DNA of 64,000 nucleotides from Sphingomonas arvum (GTDB lineage: Bacteria > Pseudomonadota > Alphaproteobacteria > Sphingomonadales > Sphingomonadaceae): the NCBI RefSeq assembly GCF_026013565.1, contig NZ_JAPDOB010000001.1, positions 1,014,317-1,078,316 of the forward strand, read 5' to 3'. Each line of letters begins with the position of its first letter. The stretch's first letter is position 1. Below the pieces are notes generated by a model. That model did no database searches. It had not been told where the DNA came from and was given only the letters and a program-made list of their open reading frames with translations. Both the position numbers and the translations under genes were made by a program. Positions 61,184 to 64,000 of this stretch are shown piece by piece.

Positions 61184-61573
61184 AGTCGTCCTCCTGCTGA
61201 GCTGAGCGCGAGCTTAGCAGGTCAGCGACGAATGTACGCAATGGCCGGATCCGGACACTAGCCACATAGCTGAACGGGCGTGCGCTTCCATGCTCTTAGT
61301 CCAAGGACCGAACCAGCCGCAGACGGCCACTTGCCGCCACTCTGGCTGGCTTGGGCCCACAGTCCGCTGGTGGTGGAAAGCGGAACGGCTGCTTTCGGGT
61401 CTCCAGAGGCAGAAGGCAGACATTCACCTGTGCGAAGCTCAAGCACCAGGGAAAAGATCTGCTGCAATCACGGAGCTCCCATCGATCAGCCTGTTGGCAT
61501 CAACTTCTGACAGCGGGCAGGTCCAGTATACTAGGTCGCAGCTCGCCTGTCCGAGAAGAGGCTCAAGTGCTCC
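61184..61573 (-). other. 390-bp intergenic region
   Basis: Divergent or upstream region of the permease gene. Open frames on both strands have no family features. It contains the second repeat copy at 61361-61423. No promoter motif was recognised. Confidence 0.4.
61361..61423. repeat. degenerate palindromic intergenic repeat, copy B
   Basis: Shares the 22-base core at 61379-61400 (one mismatch to copy A), with TCCGC before and AAGGCAGACAT after it, so the flanks match copy A less well. The two copies flank the permease gene in the same orientation. Confidence 0.45.
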
Positions 61574-62205
61574 TCAGCTTGGGAGCCGTTTCTGGGATGC
61601 GGCCGTTTGATTGTTGCCAGCAGTGAGCTCACGGATGGCTGCAATGAATGGCGCCGACACACCGGTCCTTGAGAACTCCAGCAACTCGTTGAGGCCTGAA
61701 GGGCTGGATAGGTGGAGCACTTCATAGAGGCAGATCGGGATTTCCACATTGTTATTGAAACGGCGATCCGGTCCGCCGTTCTTATTAACATAGCGCCATG
61801 TGGAGCCGACCACCTTTGCGTCGTGCGGGACAGTGCCCTCCTCGATAAAGCGGCTGTCCTGGAAGGACGTTATCAGGTCCGAATAGGCGACAGCTCCGAA
61901 CTTGCCGTCTTGCCCAATCAGCAAGACGTCCGGCAGGAAGAACAACCACTGCTTGCCGGCCGCGATGGCAGGCGGAGTCACGTTGCTCTTCATCACGGCA
62001 GGCAGCTTTTATGCGAGCGTGGTAGCTGCCTTGGATACGAGATGGGCAGCTCCCGCGTTTCTCTTCCAGAATTCGTAATCCTTCACGGCGCCGCCAGCGG
62101 CGACGTGCCACTTGCCGGCACAGTCTACGAGCCATCGAAGGCCGCAGTCGTCGCGCGGTAGGCCTGCAGCGTATCGCCCTCGAGATCATAGTAGATCACA
62201 GACAT
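61574..62205 (-). pseudogene. conserved hypothetical gene, broken by a frameshift and a stop
   Basis: Starting at ATG 62205 the frame reads MSVIYYDLEGDTLQAYR and TAAFDG, then shifts: the next frame gives LVDCAGKWHVAAGGAVKDY and FWKRNAGAAHLVSKAATTLA. An in-frame TAA at about 62010 replaces the expected Tyr codon, after which KLPAVMKSNVTPPAIAAGKQ and WRYVNKNGGPDRRFNNNVEI continue to 61574. I recognise the pattern of a conserved protein family with no known function. The break points make a full product impossible. Confidence 0.8.
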
Positions 62206-62458
62206 ACGGCGGTAGCTATCTAGGTACGCACCAACTGCTCTCTTAGACCAATTGAACACGGCAAAGAGGCAAAAAAGTGGGCCTGCAGATGTTGTTGTTA
62301 ACTTAATTTGGTCATTGCATGTGGAGGGTTCGGCAGTAAATTCCGCCGTGTGACTAGCTCACGCGAGTTATTGCGCCCGCTACTTCTAACGGTCCACGCC
62401 ATCAGAGGGCTCTGGAAGTATCGCCGGGAACACGTGTGTCTTCTTTTGGGGGTCTTGA

Positions 62459-64000
62459 ATGGCGATTGGCTCTACGAGCGGCGATGATTTCCTGGCCGGC
62501 ACCACTGGGGACGATATTATAGATGGCTTGGAAGGCAACGACACAATCTTCGGATTGTCGGGTAACGACAGCCTGAGCGGTGGCGATGGAAATGACACAA
62601 TCAATCCGGGCTTGGGCGCAGACCTTGTTGACGGCGGTTCCGGTGATGACATTGTCTACTTCAGCGATGTAGGTTTCGGATCTGCGGTCGGCCTCGGAGC
62701 CATCGACGGAGGAGCTGGATTTGACACCGTCGACTTACGGGGGGTGAGTTCCGTAACAGTCGGGACCATATTCGACGGAAGCAATTACGTTCTGGGGTTC
62801 TATATCGGCTCCCAACGCTACACCGTGCGAAATGTCGAGCGACTGCAGCTTGGTGAAGGATCGCAATCCGTCTTCCTGCCTCCTAGTGACACGTCGACCC
62901 TCGAAATTCGTGCTGGGGGCGGGGCGGACGATTTCTCCGGGACTGTTGGCAAGCGTCTCTTCGGAGAGACTGGGAACGACAAGTTCTTCCTCAGCGGTAC
63001 CTTTGGCGGAAGCATCATTCCCGGGTACATAGATGGGGGCGCAGACACTGATACCATATCCCTGAACATCGGGTTCAACGTCGACTTGGCAGCCGGTACG
63101 GCTAGTGCGGGTCAGGCGTTCTACGAGCTTGTGAGCATCGAAAACGTGGTAGCCCACGCAGACAGCGTCGTTTACGGGGATGAAGGAGCGAATCTGCTCA
63201 CCGTTTCCGAGCTCTTTGACAGCTCCTCAGCACAAGTCCGCCTCTACGGTCGTGGCGGGGATGATGCTCTAAGCGGCAGCCTCGGTTCCGATGTGCTCGA
63301 CGGCGGGATGGGCGATGACGTGGTCCTAGGTGAAGCCGGCAACGATCGTCTGGCCGGCGACGAAGGCGACGACCTTCTTGACGGCGGTGATGGTGACGAC
63401 GTTCTGAACGGTGGCGGCGGCAACGACAACCTGCATGGCGGGATCGGCAACGACCAGCTCGAGGGTGGTGCTGGCAACGACTACCTGTCTGGCGGTGGCG
63501 GTGACGACACGGCCTACTTCTCCGGCTCGCAAAGCGACTACGAAATCGTGGCGATTGCCGGTGGCGCCTTTACCGTGCGCGACAAGAGGGCAGGTTCGCC
63601 GGACGGCCTAGACTATGTCGCAGCGACCACCGACAAGCTTCACTTCAACGGCGACAATACAACGCTTATCCTGCCTGGCTCCCCTGGCATTCAGACAGGT
63701 GGTCCTCTTGTAAACGGCACGGCCGGTGACGACGCCTTGGGTGGCACAACTGGCGACGACAGCGTCTATGGTGGCGATGGCGACGACGAGATCTGGACCG
63801 ATACCGGCAACGACTTCATCTCCGGTGGCAATGGCGGTGACCAGCTCAGCGGCGCTGGCGGCAACGACACCATCTTGGGTGAAGCCGGCAACGATCGTCT
63901 GGCCGGCGACGAAGGCGACGACCTTCTTGACGGCGGTGATGGTGACGACGTTCTGAACGGTGGCGGCGGCAACGACAACCTGCATGGCGGGATCGGCAAC
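62459..64000 (+). CDS. RTX calcium-binding repeat protein, partial (3' end outside window)
   Basis: The frame is open from ATG 62459 (GGGGGT upstream) to the window edge, 514 codons. RTX nonapeptides (GGxGxDxUx) form three blocks: about residues 10-75 (LSGGDGNDTIN), 265-350 (LDGGDGDDVLNGGGGND) and 419 to the end. Between them are beta segments (ex. AYFSGSQSDYEIVAIAGG, a linker typical of RTX proteins). No signal peptide, consistent with type I secretion, whose signal would be at the missing C-terminus. Calcium binding is expected; enzymatic function cannot be seen. Confidence 0.93.
   Translation, partial: MAIGSTSGDDFLAGTTGDDIIDGLEGNDTIFGLSGNDSLSGGDGNDTINPGLGADLVDGGSGDDIVYFSDVGFGSAVGLGAIDGGAGFDTVDLRGVSSVTVGTIFDGSNYVLGFYIGSQRYTVRNVERLQLGEGSQSVFLPPSDTSTLEIRAGGGADDFSGTVGKRLFGETGNDKFFLSGTFGGSIIPGYIDGGADTDTISLNIGFNVDLAAGTASAGQAFYELVSIENVVAHADSVVYGDEGANLLTVSELFDSSSAQVRLYGRGGDDALSGSLGSDVLDGGMGDDVVLGEAGNDRLAGDEGDDLLDGGDGDDVLNGGGGNDNLHGGIGNDQLEGGAGNDYLSGGGGDDTAYFSGSQSDYEIVAIAGGAFTVRDKRAGSPDGLDYVAATTDKLHFNGDNTTLILPGSPGIQTGGPLVNGTAGDDALGGTTGDDSVYGGDGDDEIWTDTGNDFISGGNGGDQLSGAGGNDTILGEAGNDRLAGDEGDDLLDGGDGDDVLNGGGGNDNLHGGIGN
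63329..63451 (+). repeat. 123-bp perfect direct repeat, copy 1, in RTX gene
   Basis: Identical base for base to 63878-64000. It encodes the RTX block GEAGNDRLAGDEGDDLLDGG and onwards. The copies are 549 bp apart, a multiple of three, so both are read in the same frame. The second copy may continue past the window. Confidence 0.95.
63878..64000 (+). repeat. 123-bp perfect direct repeat, copy 2, in RTX gene
   Basis: Second copy of the RTX block, identical to 63329-63451 through the last base of the window, so the true repeat is at least 123 bp. DNA-level identity in a repeat protein implies recent duplication or gene conversion. Confidence 0.95.

Noticed and set aside
62459..64000. CRISPR-like array because of regular short repeats
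   Set aside because: The repeats translate in frame to calcium-binding RTX nonapeptides and are not separated by unique spacers.

Overview
The window is a high-GC alphaproteobacterial chromosome segment, most likely from a sphingomonad. Pointers are the divergent flg genes, a complete Tad/Flp pilus locus of the Caulobacter/Sphingomonas kind, a CC0125-type lipoprotein, a DUF3008 protein, an STN-type TonB receptor with FecI/FecR, and many one-domain stress proteins. No rRNA, tRNA, CRISPR array or intact insertion sequence was seen. The species is an inference; no marker gene is present.

Layout. 0-3.4 kb: minus-strand flagellar rod and L-ring genes (flgG-flgA-flgH) with a truncated chemoreceptor-like four-helix protein and a PilZ protein. 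3.4-7.6 kb: sorbosone dehydrogenase-like lipoprotein, DUF2231 membrane protein, DUF3008, GT87-like glycosyltransferase and a membrane protein. 8-20.9 kb: one long plus-strand tad operon. Two tandem Flp pilins are followed by a strong hairpin, then cpaB, cpaC, a small lipoprotein, TadG, two TadE-like pseudopilins, cpaE, cpaF, tadB, tadC, two TPR proteins and the prepilin peptidase, mostly with overlapping or near-touching ends. 21.9-24.2 kb: a mobile-type cassette (ParB-methyltransferase fusion, an unknown protein, DUF5681). 25.2-26.7 kb: three decayed regulatory genes side by side.

26.7-36.4 kb holds the most unusual content. A translationally coupled plus-strand operon encodes a nitrile hydratase/thiocyanate hydrolase-type enzyme whose beta subunit is split into two small proteins on either side of the metal-binding alpha-type subunit, which has a His-rich N-terminus, followed by a NiCoT cobalt permease. 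Facing it across about 200 bp is a tight minus-strand operon: two ModA-like binding proteins, a Tat-exported protein with a DsrE-like end, an SDR protein without the usual YxxxK, a PoxB-type pyruvate oxidase, a fumarylacetoacetate-hydrolase family enzyme and a VOC protein. Together these could form an uncharacterised nitrile or thiocyanate utilisation system (inference).

36.6-62 kb is an accessory region with visibly lower GC than the first 21 kb. It holds a TonB receptor with STN domain, FecR, FecI, winged-helix-only regulators, a soluble histidine kinase, AraC regulators, and a stress and redox set (BON protein, Dps, oxalate decarboxylase-type bicupin, catalase-like peroxidase, DUF302, DUF305, OsmC), plus a KirBac potassium channel and an APC permease. 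One conserved gene here (61.6-62.2 kb) is clearly broken. The window ends inside a large RTX calcium-binding repeat protein containing a perfect 123-bp in-frame duplication.
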